This document shows, one piece after another, positions 33,961 through 44,740 of a stretch of DNA of 64,000 bases; position 1 is the stretch's first letter, and every line of letters starts with the position of its first letter. Below the pieces are notes generated by a model, which saw only the letters and a program-made list of their open reading frames with translations, searched no databases and was not told the origin of the DNA. Both the position numbers and the translations under genes were made by a program. The stretch lies in assembly GCA_902702965.1 (NCBI GenBank), contig CACRXP010000380.1:112046-176045 (forward strand), given 5' to 3'. The DNA comes from Spirometra erinaceieuropaei. Taxonomy: Eukaryota; Platyhelminthes; Cestoda; Diphyllobothriidea; Diphyllobothriidae.

Positions 33961-36070
33961 TATATATGTTATTTATTTCCTGTCAGAACAAGAACCTTGT
34001 TAATTATCAAGTCACAGTCCACTTAAAACAGCCGGGTCACACAATTAGGCGTCCAGCAAAGAACAGCATCAACGCTTCTTGCAGCTTTCTCGGCTTATGA
34101 TTCTCCAGTATGGAACAACGCTGTAATCACAACCTCTTCAGGTCTAGGTAAAATTTTAACTCTGCCTGGACCGGGGACGCACGCAGGAACAGCGACAAAA
34201 ACAAATGCTGAGGTTGCCAAGTGTTTACTGCGCAAAATAAGCCAGCTTGTGATGAACGTACACTGATCAGTAGCTCGGACACAGTCCAAAAATCGCAAGG
34301 TATGAGACTACGGGGGTAGCATATTCCGTGTGCTCTGTATTCTCCCCGTTGATTGTTTTGTACACGAATCCGAAAAGCGAATGAATGAGAGTTTTGTTCC
34401 AGGGACTAACGCCCCTTTCTTCTCTCAAGCTTTCTAACTAAAATTCGAACTCGCACAGTTTTGTGAACGATTGCGGCAATCTGCTCCCGCCATCGCTGGC
34501 GCGCCAGTTTACTCACACTGCATTAAGTCCGCCTTGCGTTCTCTGTCAATCGATCGTTCGAACTGCGCTAGATTCGACATCGATGTAGCGACAGCCCGGG
34601 TCTAATCGATGCCGCGTCCTTCACTGATTGGCTACCGGCGGACAAAGGCCAGGCGCAGGCACGCACTTCGCGCCGGGGCCACAGCCTCAACGGCACTCAT
34701 TCGCTTGCTGCCCCTTTTTTCCGAGCCGCCTGTACGCTCTCTCGTCTCAGTAGAGGTTGTCTTATTACTCTGTCTCCCCTGGCTTTTGACTTGGGAATCG
34801 CCGAGTTGTCAACCATCACACCTCTACACGATCCCATCCGGCCAGCTTTCACTGACCTCCGCCTGTCACTGCCTAGCAACGGAGGCATCTTCCCCAAGCT
34901 TCTGGGCAACTTGAACTTATGAGGGAGCCGAGGACTGAGTCAGTGACTGCGCGGAGTACCTAATAGTGTCTTGACAACGCAGTCACGCTGTATTCCATTA
35001 AGCTTGCCTCGTGAATTTCAATGCCCACAAGAAGCTCGTGTTCACGATTACTTATTAGCATCACACTCGAAAAATAGTAGCACCGACGCAGACGATGGCA
35101 TGGATAAGTCATCTAAAACATTTCAGGAACATTTTCCGCGAGTATAGGTGTCACTCAAGAAAACCAAGTATGGACCGCACCTCATGAGAAATCAAGACCA
35201 AACGTCGTCTGCCTATATCTTTAATTCGATTACGGATGTGCATGTGTTTACGGCCTATGACTCCTTCTAGCATTTGTATAGACAGTTGCGGATTATGGCA
35301 GTAGGCACTTTTCGATGGTAAATGACTTTCGAAGTCTCGACTGGGCTTGTCTTCGTTACCAGCTCCACTCATGTGCGGGAGCGCTTTCGAGTGCAAATGC
35401 CGGCATAGGGCTTCCGGAAGGTTTGGCTTAAACCGCTGTGGCAGCCTATGAAGACAGACTGTACTCCAAAACCACCTCATCAATTCAATATTGCACTTAA
35501 CCACCGTCTGTGCTGCCTTCCCTCGTTATTCTCTGGAAATTTGCCTTCATTAAACGCTGTGATTTTCTGCCATTGTTTCTCTCCTTCTAATTTGCTAAGA
35601 GCATCGTTGTAGAGGACCCACTCTGGACGCTATTGGAGTCTGGTTTTCAGCCAATCACATCTATCCAAACCGACCAATCAACTTCCAGGCCAGGGCAGAC
35701 ACCCTCGCTCAAGACGCTCTGGCGACTGTCCCACCGTCACTCGGGGACGCCTGCTTTCCCGCCTCCGGACGTTCGTTCTCACCCGGCTGCCGGCTTCCTC
35801 TAACGTCTTATCTAATCATTCTATGCAGAATGCAATGCTCTATCTGCCCGCGTCCAAGCCCTCTTTTCATTTGGGACAGGGACCGGAAGGTCGTAGTAGC
35901 AGTCTGCCGCGACACGGTTATAAGCACAGCCCCGTATTACAGATGGTTTTGCGTTAAATTACAGGAGAATTAGGAGGAATAGTGATGGTATTAGGGTGAG
36001 GAGGTCTAATATAAGGGTCATTGATGGTGTTACTGGGGTTGGTGTTGGAATGGAAGAAGAGGGTGTGGTA
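33961..36070. other. No gene recognised
   Basis: 34.5-34.9 kb and 35.6-35.8 kb are notably richer in G+C than the flanking foldback elements. Open frames at 34609-34914 (plus) and 35151-35504 (minus, 117 codons) match no family I know and lack splice context. Confidence 0.35.
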
Positions 36071-36185
36071 GATGCTGCGCAAGTCCACTATCACTTTAAA
36101 CTAATTCACGCACAAGTCACTGTGTCTGCTGCACCTCACTGTGGAGGACACGGTGGACATCGTCGAACTCGACGACCGGACTGTC
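36071..36185 (+). repeat. Interspersed repeat family A, distal part
   Basis: GCTGCGCAAGTCCACTATCA, then AAACTAATTCACGCACAAGT and GGACATCGTCGAACTCGACG, is collinear with 60375-60480. Confidence 0.6.
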
Positions 36186-37814
36186 GTGGAGGGTTTGGGT
36201 TGGGGTTAAAATTCGGACATGGGTATAGCTGCCCCCTGGAAATGGGTCCAAAGCCACCTGTGGTAAGGAGTACTGCTACCTAGGTTAGGGAATCATTTCT
36301 GTCTAAGGGCATACTTTATTTCTCGTCCAGTTCTTCAGAAGCTTCAATGTCGAAAAGGCCAATATGGTAAGTTTGACTCCTGCGTGAAGGAGTGTGATTG
36401 GCTGGCCGAGTAGTGTCCACGCTGTCTTTTGCACGGGGCACTGATCGTGGGTGTCACGCGCGTAACTTTCAATTAGAATGTATGCAATTATTGATTTAGC
36501 GCGATTTAGTAGTCAGCAGGACGCGAAAGAGTGAAAAACTAGTGAGACACCGCCATCTTCATCAACGACTTTAGCAGACTACTGTGAGTATCCAAATCTG
36601 AGAAACCGTTATCTGGGAAATATGCACTCTTGTCGCAGATTTTCGATAATTATAAAAAATTGCCTGGCTTCTTTAAGGGGGAAAATAGGAAAAAATCCAA
36701 TCATTGTGAATATATGTGAGAATACGCAGTTTCATACTGTCAGTAGTTGCGAGACCTCGACTACTTTGTTTTAAATGAGCTGCGCGACTTCGATATTTTC
36801 TAAAACAAAGTTGGATAATCCATTTCATCATTATCAAGTCTCGTGTATTCTTGTAATGTCAACTTCGTGGGTGGACCAACAGATGAAATGTGTCATAATT
36901 TGCGAATGATGGCTAATCATTAGCAAACCGACATCAATGTGTAGACGCAACATCTATGTTAGCAGATAACAAATTTAGGAGAATTAATAACATAAAATGA
37001 ATTTGAAGGACATTGTTATGTTGTTTAGAAATATCGCGTTTCTAGAAAGGGGGAAAATCCCGAAAAAGTCAGAAATGCCTGTAGTTTAGTAAACTTTAAA
37101 TTTATGTGTATGAAAAGCCTTTCCTTGCAGAACAATGAGTAAATACAAAAGCACAAATCGAATGATCCCTGAAAATAACCTTTTGGCGAAGTTTAAATTT
37201 GAATATCTCTTGAGAATTAGTTTAATTTCAGGTATGGGGATTTGCATACAGTCTATAATTTGCGTGCAGATTCCAAGACGATTTCCTGATGATACTTGGG
37301 ATTATTTACACATTTGAATTGATTGACATGTGGTTCTAAAAGGCAAACAGGACTTTGCCTGATTTCGCCAATCAGGAAGTCATAGAAACAAAGGGTTTCA
37401 CAAGGACACATGTTGCCACGCGGGCCAGTGATTAATAAATTGAAATAAATTTGACAGATGTAATCGTGAACATACCATCTTGTGCATATGAAGAGGACTT
37501 TTATTTCGTGAAATGCCACTCTTACGTTATCTGAAATATGCCAGTAACGAGCAACATGTTTCGTGGGCAGGATAAATAAGAAGGTGGCATCTGGGAATGA
37601 AGTGAAATGCAGCGTCTTTCAGGGCAAATGGAGAATTAACTCAACCAGAACCTTGATAACGTCCCCATAGTCGTAAACAGCGGTTTACACATGGCTCCTT
37701 GAGCCGCTCAATGACGTCAGTGGCAGGTTGGGAGTTGAGGCTGACGTTCTACCCCGACCCCAGCAGATACCCAGGTCTCGTTTGCGATTGAACGCAGCGA
37801 TCTCAGGCCGCCTA
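36186..37814. other. AT-rich, no gene recognised
   Basis: Two direct short similarities (AAGGGGGAAAATAGGAAAAA near 36676 and AAGGGGGAAAATCCCGAAAA near 37046) suggest an old repeat. No exon is supportable. Confidence 0.35.
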
Positions 37815-38575
37815 CATTAAACCACACTCGGTAAAAACGACTACTTAAGTAGTACGCATCTTACCACTGATTTTCGGTGGTCTTATAAACTCAAATATAC
37901 CTTGCCGAAAAATACGCAAAAATATTCCTTCTTATACTCATTTAGCAAAAATGCGTGTTCTTTGAGTGTTTTATTCGAGAAAGGGACATCTTTCGATTTT
38001 AGGAAGTTTTTAATTATGAGATTTTGTAAAACCATGAAATTTCCATTTTTACATCACATCCATTGTAAGATTCGCTGAGCTCTATGCGACCTCTTCTTAA
38101 TAACGTAGAGAAATACTTGATTTTCACTACACGTTAAGTATGCAGCTTGGAGATTTTAAACTCTAGGTGCAAGGGCAGCCACAGCTGCAGATTAGATTCG
38201 GCATTTTTCGAAAACTGGAGAACTTTTTAAAACCGAAATATACGCTTTCTCCGAGTAGAAATTTCGAAGAAAACACAATTCTCTTCTAAATGAATATGAG
38301 AGAGACGAATGTTGATTGCGCCTTCTTTAAAATATATTTGGGTTTATGAGGGTATCTAAAATCAATGGGGAATATTGATATTACTCAAGTGGTCATTTTG
38401 TTTCTAGCGACTGGGAAGGAGTTCATTCAAAAGTTGCCACCCTGGCGTAGCTGAAATGCTGTTGGATCGTGCAGCAGACTAATAAATACTACACCACCAT
38501 CTAAGTAGTCTTTTCAACCCTAAAAACACTTCAGAATTTCGATTAACATTTATCGAGATAACCCACCGCTCTAAT
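37815..38575. mobile_element. Foldback element, diverged
   Basis: The left arm holds CTCGGTAAAAACGACTACTT then TGATTTTCGGTGGTC. The right arm holds the inverse order (AAAATCAATGGGG, ATTACTCAAGTGGTCATTTT, AAGGAGTTCATTCAAAAG). The right end AACATTTATCGAGATAACCC corresponds to other family ends. The left terminus is truncated. No open frame. Confidence 0.65.
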
Positions 38576-39024
38576 ATATGGCGGCCATTAGATCGCGCTT
38601 TTCGGAAAAGCGACCGAAAAGAGCGAGCAAGTTCCAGCAAAATGCAAGGCCTATGAACACTCTTCAACCCAGTGTGCGAAAGAATGTTTAAACGGTAGGG
38701 CCGGGCAACAGAACAGACGCGCCGTCATGGCGACTTCGTGATATTGACGATTCTTCCTGCCATGTCAGCTGGTATCAAACCAGCAAAAGGTGTGTTTGTG
38801 AACAACTTTCGCTTAATATGCCTGAGAGAAGGTATTATTAAGAATGGAGACGAATGTACGAGTCCCATGTTCTTGTTGCAAAAAATATGAGAGCGCAATC
38901 AATGGAACAGTAGGTGCATTAACCCGAGCTTTCGAACTCGTTCGGGAGCCCACCATCAGAGACTACGTGAGTGCAACGACAGGTAGTCACGGAGGAGACA
39001 CGATCGCTGGAACAGGAGCTTTAT

Positions 39025-39072
39025 TAGCCTTACGTTTCGGATTTTCACTCGAATACATCATCAGAGACAAAG
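39025..39072 (-). ncRNA. Hammerhead-like motif in PLE tail (sense copy)
   Basis: The minus strand reads GTCT-CTGATGAT-GTATTC-GAGTGA-AAATCC-GAAACGTA-AGGC-TAATAAA. Core boxes are intact. Stem II has lost some pairs, and the predicted cleavage triplet is GUA, which hammerheads tolerate. Confidence 0.5.
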
Positions 39073-39229
39073 TCAGATTAGAGTAGTGGATTGCCCAGTG
39101 TTGTAGCATTTGTAGGATGAAGTTGCTGGGCCGTTATGTGTCAATCACAGTTGGCAGCTCCGGAGTGCATCACAGCTTCACTGGTCAGGTGTTGAAGTAT
39201 GCAGTTGCCATGCAGTTACGCTGCGTCTG

Positions 39230-39486
39230 TATGTCGGTCAAAAGTATTAGCCCCCACGCTCATCGCACGCCGCTGAGTGGCTAACTGCCGGATTTCGTTA
39301 TCCGTATGGACTCTTGGGTGATTTAAATCGTCGATATTGGTACCGGGGACAGTGGTTAACCGCACGCCCTGCTCGCGACCAACTACTTTGCCTAGACAAA
39401 GACTTGCCGCCAAATATGGAAGGTCGTTACGCTTGTTGATTGATTGAGAACCGGAAAACCATGACTTGAGCAGTTCGCGGTTCACA
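39230..39486 (-). pseudogene. PLE C-terminal coding stub
   Basis: It encodes VNRELLKSWFSGSQSINKRN then DLPYLAASLC, the extension found after the GIY-YIG domain in the copy at 21.3 kb (LESWFSGPQSINKHKDLP). The GIY-YIG domain itself is missing. The frame is open to about 39228 but has no functional domain left. Confidence 0.7.
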
Positions 39487-39587
39487 CAGTTGTGGCACTC
39501 GGGAGCTGCCAACTGTGATAGGCATGTAGCGGCCCGCCACCTACATCCTATAAATACTGCAACAACTAGGCAATCCATTACTCTTAT

Positions 39588-39636
39588 GAGTCTGTTTCTG
39601 ATGATGGATCCGAGTGAGAATCCGAAACAGCAGGCT
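39588..39636 (+). ncRNA. Hammerhead-like motif in inverted PLE tail
   Basis: The plus strand reads CTGATGAT-GGATCC-GAGTGA-GAATCC-GAAACAGC-AGGC-TAATAAA. GGAT/ATCC supports stem II. The usual GUC is AGC here, so cleavage would be impaired. A TATA-like CCTATAAATAC lies 45 bases upstream. Confidence 0.5.
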
Positions 39637-39929
39637 AATAAAGCTTCTCGACTACTTCCTGGAACTCGCCTCCTCGCTTCTATTGGCAAGTGAACGGTTT
39701 TGCAGTCACTGCATAAGGGGGATGTTGGTGCAGTGCCCATGATTGAACCGGGGCCACGACGCCTAACGCACAGTCGTTTCACGACGTCGTGACAGTGTGC
39801 GTCCTTGGTCGGGAAGTGGGTCGCGCCGCCTGGCCGCCTGGCCGCGTGGGCGTATCGCCTGATATCAGCGGGGTTGATCGCCGTGCCTGTTGATGTAGCT
39901 GGTGTCAGATACCCACGCCGCGCATAGGA

Positions 39930-40300
39930 GGAATGTGTCAGAAGCGAAAAAACGCATCACTGCAGAGCTGGGCGTAGTTATCGCCCATCGTCCGGCAGTT
40001 ACCATGCGCACCTGAATCATGCAGATGAAGGACCGGCTGAGCACGCAGGTGAGTAATCCGGTTGGGTTTATCAAATTCCATGCCACGACTGCTCCTGTCA
40101 TTATACAGGCCAGACAGGAGTACTACTCATCTTGCCAGTACTCGGGCACAAATGGGTGTTCAGAGAGGTAGCTCGCACGCTGAAGGGAGACTCCCGCTAT
40201 CATGCGCTGCGCCCACACGGACAGGTGGCACGGCCAACTTCCCACTCAAGGACGCACACCGTCACCGCGCCATCAGATAACTGTGCGGCGGGTTACGTGA
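39930..40300 (+). pseudogene. PLE GIY-YIG endonuclease fragment
   Basis: In shifting frames the segment gives AELGVVIAHRPAVTMRT, a stop, then MQMKDRL. In another frame GWVYQIPCHDCSCHYTGQTG follows, covering the GIY half and the YTGQTG of the YIG half. This is close to the fragment at 44.0 kb (VVYCIPCQNCSCNYAGQIG). The downstream arginine and HEHKLA region is scrambled. At least one stop and two frameshifts. Confidence 0.75.
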
Positions 40301-40436
40301 ATCCGACCCATTCACGGACACTACCCCCTCCTCTGCTCCCCTATTAACAGTTCGACAGTTGGATCCTCGATTTTGACTATGTTCCCCCTACGCTCCACAG
40401 TTGAGTGAGAGCAGGGACGGCAACCTGTGTGCGAAT

Positions 40437-41313
40437 TCAGTTCAGTTCAGTTTATTGAGGGAAATAGGCGTAAGCCTTTGAGTACCCTATTTGAAACGTA
40501 AAAAATGTGTGGTATACAGATAAATGTTCTGGGCTGAAATAGTTCATACGAGCCCATAATGGTAAGACAAAATGAGAACGAGTTACATGGGGTGATCTCT
40601 ACTTCTCATCGCTCTTAGTCATTTCGGAACATAAATATGTCAAGATTCTTTTTAAAACCTTGTATTGATGGTGACATCACATCATCTGCGGGAAGGGCAT
40701 TCCATGGTTTGACCACTCGAGCAGAGAAGGAGAACTGCCGCACATCCAGCTTTGCCTGCTGAGTGCGCAGTTTAAACGGGCGACCTCGGAGGTTGGTCGT
40801 AGTAGCAGATTCAAAAGAGTCCTCGAAGGCCAGGCTGCACTCCAAATCCTTTACAAAGCGGAATGCTTGCAAGAGATCCCCGCGAAGTTGCCTGTGGCTC
40901 AAAGAGAAGAGGTTCAGATTTACTAGGCGGGTTGCATAAGGAAAGGAGCCTTGACGCCTAACCATCTTCGTGGTTCTCCTTTGAACTCTTTCAAGGCAAT
41001 TTTGATCCTCAACCGCCCACGGTCTCCAGGCTTGTATGCCGTACTCCAAATGCGGCCGGACGAATGTTCCGAATGTCTTTCAGAAAGCATCTTCGTCAAG
41101 GTCTATAAAACCACGCTTGATGACGTGCAGTACGGACATTGCGCTCTTTGCCTCTCTTGAACAATGGGCGGATGGTTTTAGGGAACTCGTCGACAGCACA
41201 CCGAGGTCCTTTTGAGCTTCGACCTCTTGTAGAGTTGTACCGCCCAGAAAGTAGTCCTTTGTGCTGGCGGATCTGGCTGTGTTGCCCAGGTGAAGTATGC
41301 TACATTTGTTCAT
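40437..41313 (-). pseudogene. CR1/jockey-like non-LTR retrotransposon, 3' end
   Basis: It reads right to left. KCSILHLGNTARS and DYFLGGTTLQEVEAQKDLGV (41313-41080) are from the RT thumb. LEYGIQAWRPWAVEDQNCLE, RVQRRTTKMV, LSHRQLRGDLLQAFR and LSF-like WNALPADDVMS (41049-40615) form the C-terminal domain typical of jockey/CR1 elements. The 3' UTR ends with CTCAATAAACTGAACTGAAC, a polyadenylation-like signal plus a short tandem (CTGAA)n tail at about 40437-40460. The catalytic RT palm and endonuclease are absent: a 5'-truncated insertion with one stop between the two open parts. This lineage differs from the other two non-LTR elements in the window. Confidence 0.85.
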
Positions 41314-41389
41314 AATGATGGTAGAATTATGCTCATTCTACCACACTCTGTCATACCTCACCCAGCTGAACATGGTGGGGACGGGATCG

Positions 41390-41545
41390 GGCCAATTGGG
41401 TGACAAGGCCGAACAGCACGTCTACGCGTGCCACACACACACGCCTGGTCCGTATACGGCGAACCAGGTTTCCGCATGGGCAGGACGCGAGGGGCTCCGT
41501 TCCCAAGTGATTGGGAATGCCATTGAGGCTTGTATTGAGGGGGAA
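41390..41545 (+). repeat. Interspersed repeat family E, copy
   Basis: CACGTCTACGCGTGCCACAC, followed by a CATGGGCAGGACGCGAGGGG block, parallels 29900-29985. The function and full length of the repeat are unknown. Confidence 0.45.
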
Positions 41546-41599
41546 CCATTTAGGCCTGAGGACTGAATTCTTGCATCAGTTCACAGCCTTCCAAAAATA

Positions 41600-42540
41600 C
41601 GACTTTTAGCGCAAAATGGCGGGCTAAAAGGACGACAGGTTGTTCCTAGCGGGGGATATGCGCTGAATGCCGTGGGACGCAGTCGCCAAAGTCGAGCCCA
41701 TCTTCTCCTTCCGCTCCCAGGCACCAATACAGTGTCCGAGTCCGCCAGTCATCTGTTGAGGGGATTGGAAGCAGGCAACTAGCTTATCGTGAACCTGCTC
41801 CTAGGCGTCTGAACGCGGGGCGTCCAAGCAGGGCGATCTGGACGGGGAAACCCGTTCACAATGAGGGAAAACGAACAGACATCTGTTAGAAGTTGGCGCT
41901 ACCCCTCTGCGAACCGTCCACGTCCGTTCTTTCCTTACTGTTTCCGCGGGCGATGCGGAAGTGTCCTACGAGACCGCTGCGAGTCTGGAATATGCGTTTG
42001 CTGCGGAGGCATGTGGTAAAGCGTCGGATATTCGCAGCGTTGATCTTTCTTCTCCAGTACTGGGTTATCACCTCGGTTAGATGATACTTGATAGCCCTCC
42101 TGACACCGCAACCTCCCAGCTGCCTGTCAATCGGGACCGGTGGTAATAGGGGCCATGCGGGTGGGACAATTGAGTGGAGGGGTAAATGGCGATTGTAGTA
42201 TATGCTGGGAATTGACGCTCCAGGTAAAGTGGAAGCCTAATTTAGATTAGGTGAAAAATACAAGGAAGGTATGGAAATCAGCAAGGAGACTTTGAACGGT
42301 GTGCGGAATAAATGCATCCTAGCCTCAGATTGGAAAGAAAAACAAGTCATGGCGAACAACCAATGGAATGAAGGCAACTGGTCCGAAGGTCATTCCGCAG
42401 TGTGTGCGATAGAACTCCATCCAGCGTAATGGACAGAAGAATACGAGTGTCAAGCAGCGGCACGCGGGACGCCACAACGTAAGCCGGGTAAGACTTTTAC
42501 GCGAAAAATTGGTTTGGGTGGAAGAAAAAATCCGCAAATA
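41600..42540. other. No gene recognised
   Basis: Open frames at 41886-42084 and 42325-42537 have no recognisable motif or splice context. No repeat partner was noticed in this window. Confidence 0.35.
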
Positions 42541-43070
42541 ATGAGGCAGTCGAAAGCTACCTCTGCTAATGAAAGTTGATAAAGGGTAAGCCTCATTGTC
42601 ATCGTTACCGGTGCCAATCCGCCCAAGATAGTAACTCTACAATGAATGAGGCAGTCAAAAGCTACCTCTTCTTATGAAAGTTGATGTAGGGAAAGCCTCA
42701 TTGTCATCGTTACCGGTGCCAATCCGCCCAGGATAGTACCTCCACAATGAATCTGGTACAGGTAATACAGCGTAAATTTAGAAACATAATGAGAACGTAA
42801 TCATAACTACTGAAATCAAGCCAGTAGGTACAATTGTGGATTCTGTGGGCACGGCAGCCAACTACCTCTTCTGATGAAAGTTGACATAGGGTAAGCCTCA
42901 TTGTCATCGTTACCGGTGCAAATCTGCCCAGGATAGCACCTCTAAAATGAATCTGATACAGGTAATACAGCGTGCGCGTGAATTTAGAAGCATAACGAGA
43001 ACGCAATCACGGCTACTGAAATCGAGCCAGTAGGTACCACTGGGGAGTCTGTGGGCACGGCTACCAACTA
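42541..43070 (+). repeat. Higher-order tandem repeat
   Basis: The block with GAAAGTTGAT(A/G), then AAGCCTCATTGTCATCGTTA and CCGGTGC, starts near 42570, 42674 and 42877. The first step is about 104 bp. The second is about 203 bp because an extra block is present (AATGAATCTG(G/A)TACAGGTAA to GCCAGTAGGTAC). Copies are roughly 85-95% alike by eye. Confidence 0.85.
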
Positions 43071-43089
43071 TCATCTTACCATCACCTCT

Positions 43090-43380
43090 CCCCCTTTATA
43101 TCTGGCTGATTCACCTACCGTATACGGAGAAACCCTGTCTCTCCACGCTGCACATCTTCCGTCATCTGCGCATAGGTTGGTGTATAGTGAGAGAAGACTT
43201 GCGCAGAACCTACCTCACTCCCATCCTCCTCATCCACCTGGTTCCGGTGTCAAGACAGAGTAAAGAGGACCGGAGGCGAGGGAGAGTGGGGGTGGATGGC
43301 GCTACCGAACCCACACCTTGGTGCTCCACTCTACACCCCCTGGTCCGCAACAAACACTTGACCAGGATTTTAGACAATAA
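43090..43380 (+). repeat. Interspersed repeat family B, copy 1
   Basis: Shares GCATAGGTTGGTGTATAGTG-type sequence, CCGGTGTCAAGACAG, GACCGGAGGCG and CTCCACTC(T/C)ACACCCCCTGG with 49590-49800, in the same order and strand. Neither copy has an ORF or a clear poly(A) tail. SINE-like, but no A/B boxes are evident. Confidence 0.65.
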
Positions 43381-43599
43381 CAACAACAATAGAAAGGACG
43401 ATGACTGGGCAGCCATGCTCACAACCTGCCGGAGAACCGCCAGTACACAGCAGGCTGCGAGGGCCATGGTTTGCTGATCATGGCATAGCAGACACTCGCA
43501 AGCCTTGGGGCTCAGAAGGGTGATACACAGCCCTGGATTTGCCTGGACCATCACCCTTTAAAGACTGGGCAACCAGAGACTGAATGGCACTATCTATTA

Positions 43600-43720
43600 A
43601 GTAACACACACTCCTCACGTGCGTAAGAATGCCACAAATCACTTTAAGAAGGGGCCGTGACAGCCTTGTTCTCAGTCCGCCACTTCACACAAACACACAC
43701 AAGTGGGCAGACTGCGTGTA
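43600..43720 (+). repeat. Interspersed repeat family F, copy 1
   Basis: A CTTTAAGAAGG(G/A)GC(C/T)GT block, a CTCAGTCCGCCA(C/T)TTCACAC block and a GGGCAGACTGCGTG block recur in the same order at 50545-50630 with variation. Confidence 0.5.
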
Positions 43721-43978
43721 TTTAGTTGAGTTGGCAGGCTTCCATCCACTAGTGCCCAAACAGTTCGACAGAAACAAACACATGTACGCTCCGTTAACAC
43801 GAAATACCCACGAGAACGTACTTAATGTCTACTGGGTTTACTAGTTGGCTTTCTGTTTGTAAACTGCAGATCCGTCGACGCCGAACCGGATCCCGGTTTA
43901 GTGGCCATCATATCAATACCTTGCTGCGGGACAGACAGCTCACCTGAAAAATGACGTTTAAATGAATGAAGGCCGTAT

Positions 43979-44630
43979 ATGTGTCTTTTGGATAAACGGG
44001 TCCAAACTCGTTGCAGCGAACAGGAGGGCAGAGTACGTGAGGCCCGTCATCACCGCGACCAGTTTGCACAAAATGGTTATCCGATGGCGTTCGTAAGTCG
44101 CTGCCTACGCGGTCGTTCCGAGAGGACTCAAACAACAAGACCACCGACTATATGGCATTTTCTGCCATACATAAAGGGCGCTTCAGAAGTGACCGAGAGC
44201 ACTGCTGCGGAGCTAGGTGTTGGGATTGCACACCGCCCCAAAGCCACCATGCGCAATAGGGTCATGAAAATCGAAGACCGGTTAAAGCCTGAAGAGCAAT
44301 CTGAAGTGGTGTATTGCATCCCGTGTCAAAACTGTTCTTGTAATTACGCAGGCCAGATTGGACGTATGCTCGGATCGCGCATACACGAACACAAGTTGGC
44401 TGCGCGACGAGGCGACGGACTATCACAAGTGGTTGCCCACACCTACGAAGTTGGTCGTGAGTTTGACTTCGAAGCCAACAAAGTAGTCGTCCACGCCGGA
44501 AACAAAACAGACTGGGAATTGATTGAAGCCTGGACCTGGGATGAGAACTCAGTCAATTGACTTATCTATCCGGAGCCGGCGTACAGAGCCCTACGCAGTC
44601 ACCTCCAGTCTTGCGCCATCGGCCGATGAT
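43979..44630 (+). pseudogene. PLE C-terminal part with GIY-YIG endonuclease (best-preserved nuclease)
   Basis: An open frame of 193 codons covers the RT-nuclease linker (HHRDQFAQNGYPMAFVSRCL, FLPYIKGASEVTES, LGVGIAHRPKATMRNRV). It continues through the whole GIY-YIG domain: EVVYCIPCQNCSCNYAGQIG with paired cysteines, GRMLGSRIHEHKLAARR with the catalytic-type arginine and His/Glu, then WELIEAWTWDENSVN. It stops at a TGA that replaces the conserved Arg of SVNR/INRH (CGA to TGA), after which homology continues to about 44630. The RT domain is missing upstream, so the copy is 5'-truncated. The zinc-knuckle-like C-x2-C-x-C inside the nuclease is a PLE feature. The family differs from those at 21.3 and 58.1 kb. 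Confidence 0.88.
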
Positions 44631-44678
44631 TGGTTAGCACGCCCTATAACTGTCGCTTGTTCTTCTGCTGCTGCTACC

Positions 44679-44719
44679 ATCTCTGACGATGGACTCCCGC
44701 ACGAGTTCGAAAGCTCAGA
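44679..44719 (+). ncRNA. Hammerhead-like motif in PLE tail (different family)
   Basis: Reads ATCT-CTGACGA-T-GGACTC-CCGCAC-GAGTTC-GAAA-GCTC-AGA. Stem II pairs all six positions (one G-U), with bases that differ from the other family (GGATTC/GAATCC), so pairing is kept while sequence changes. TCT/AGA can form stem I. The extra U after CUGACGA is again present. An AATAAA follows at 44721. Confidence 0.6.
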
Positions 44720-44740
44720 ACAATAAACAAAATGTTCCGG

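Larger units (their letters stand above)
38985..39690 (-). mobile_element. 5'-truncated PLE with an inverted copy of its own tail at the 5' end
   Basis: Read on the minus strand, the order is an antisense tail (39690-39487), a C-terminal coding stub (39486-39230), then a sense tail (39225-38985). The two tail copies share blocks of GAGCTGCCAACTGTGAT, (T/C)CATCCTA(T/C)AAAT, GGCAATCCA and the hammerhead-like core, in opposite orientation. The arrangement parallels the terminal inverted repeats of the PLE at 58105-59621. Confidence 0.75.

Noticed and set aside
34609..34914. 101-codon plus-strand frame
   Set aside because: GC-rich chance frame with no motif and no exon borders.
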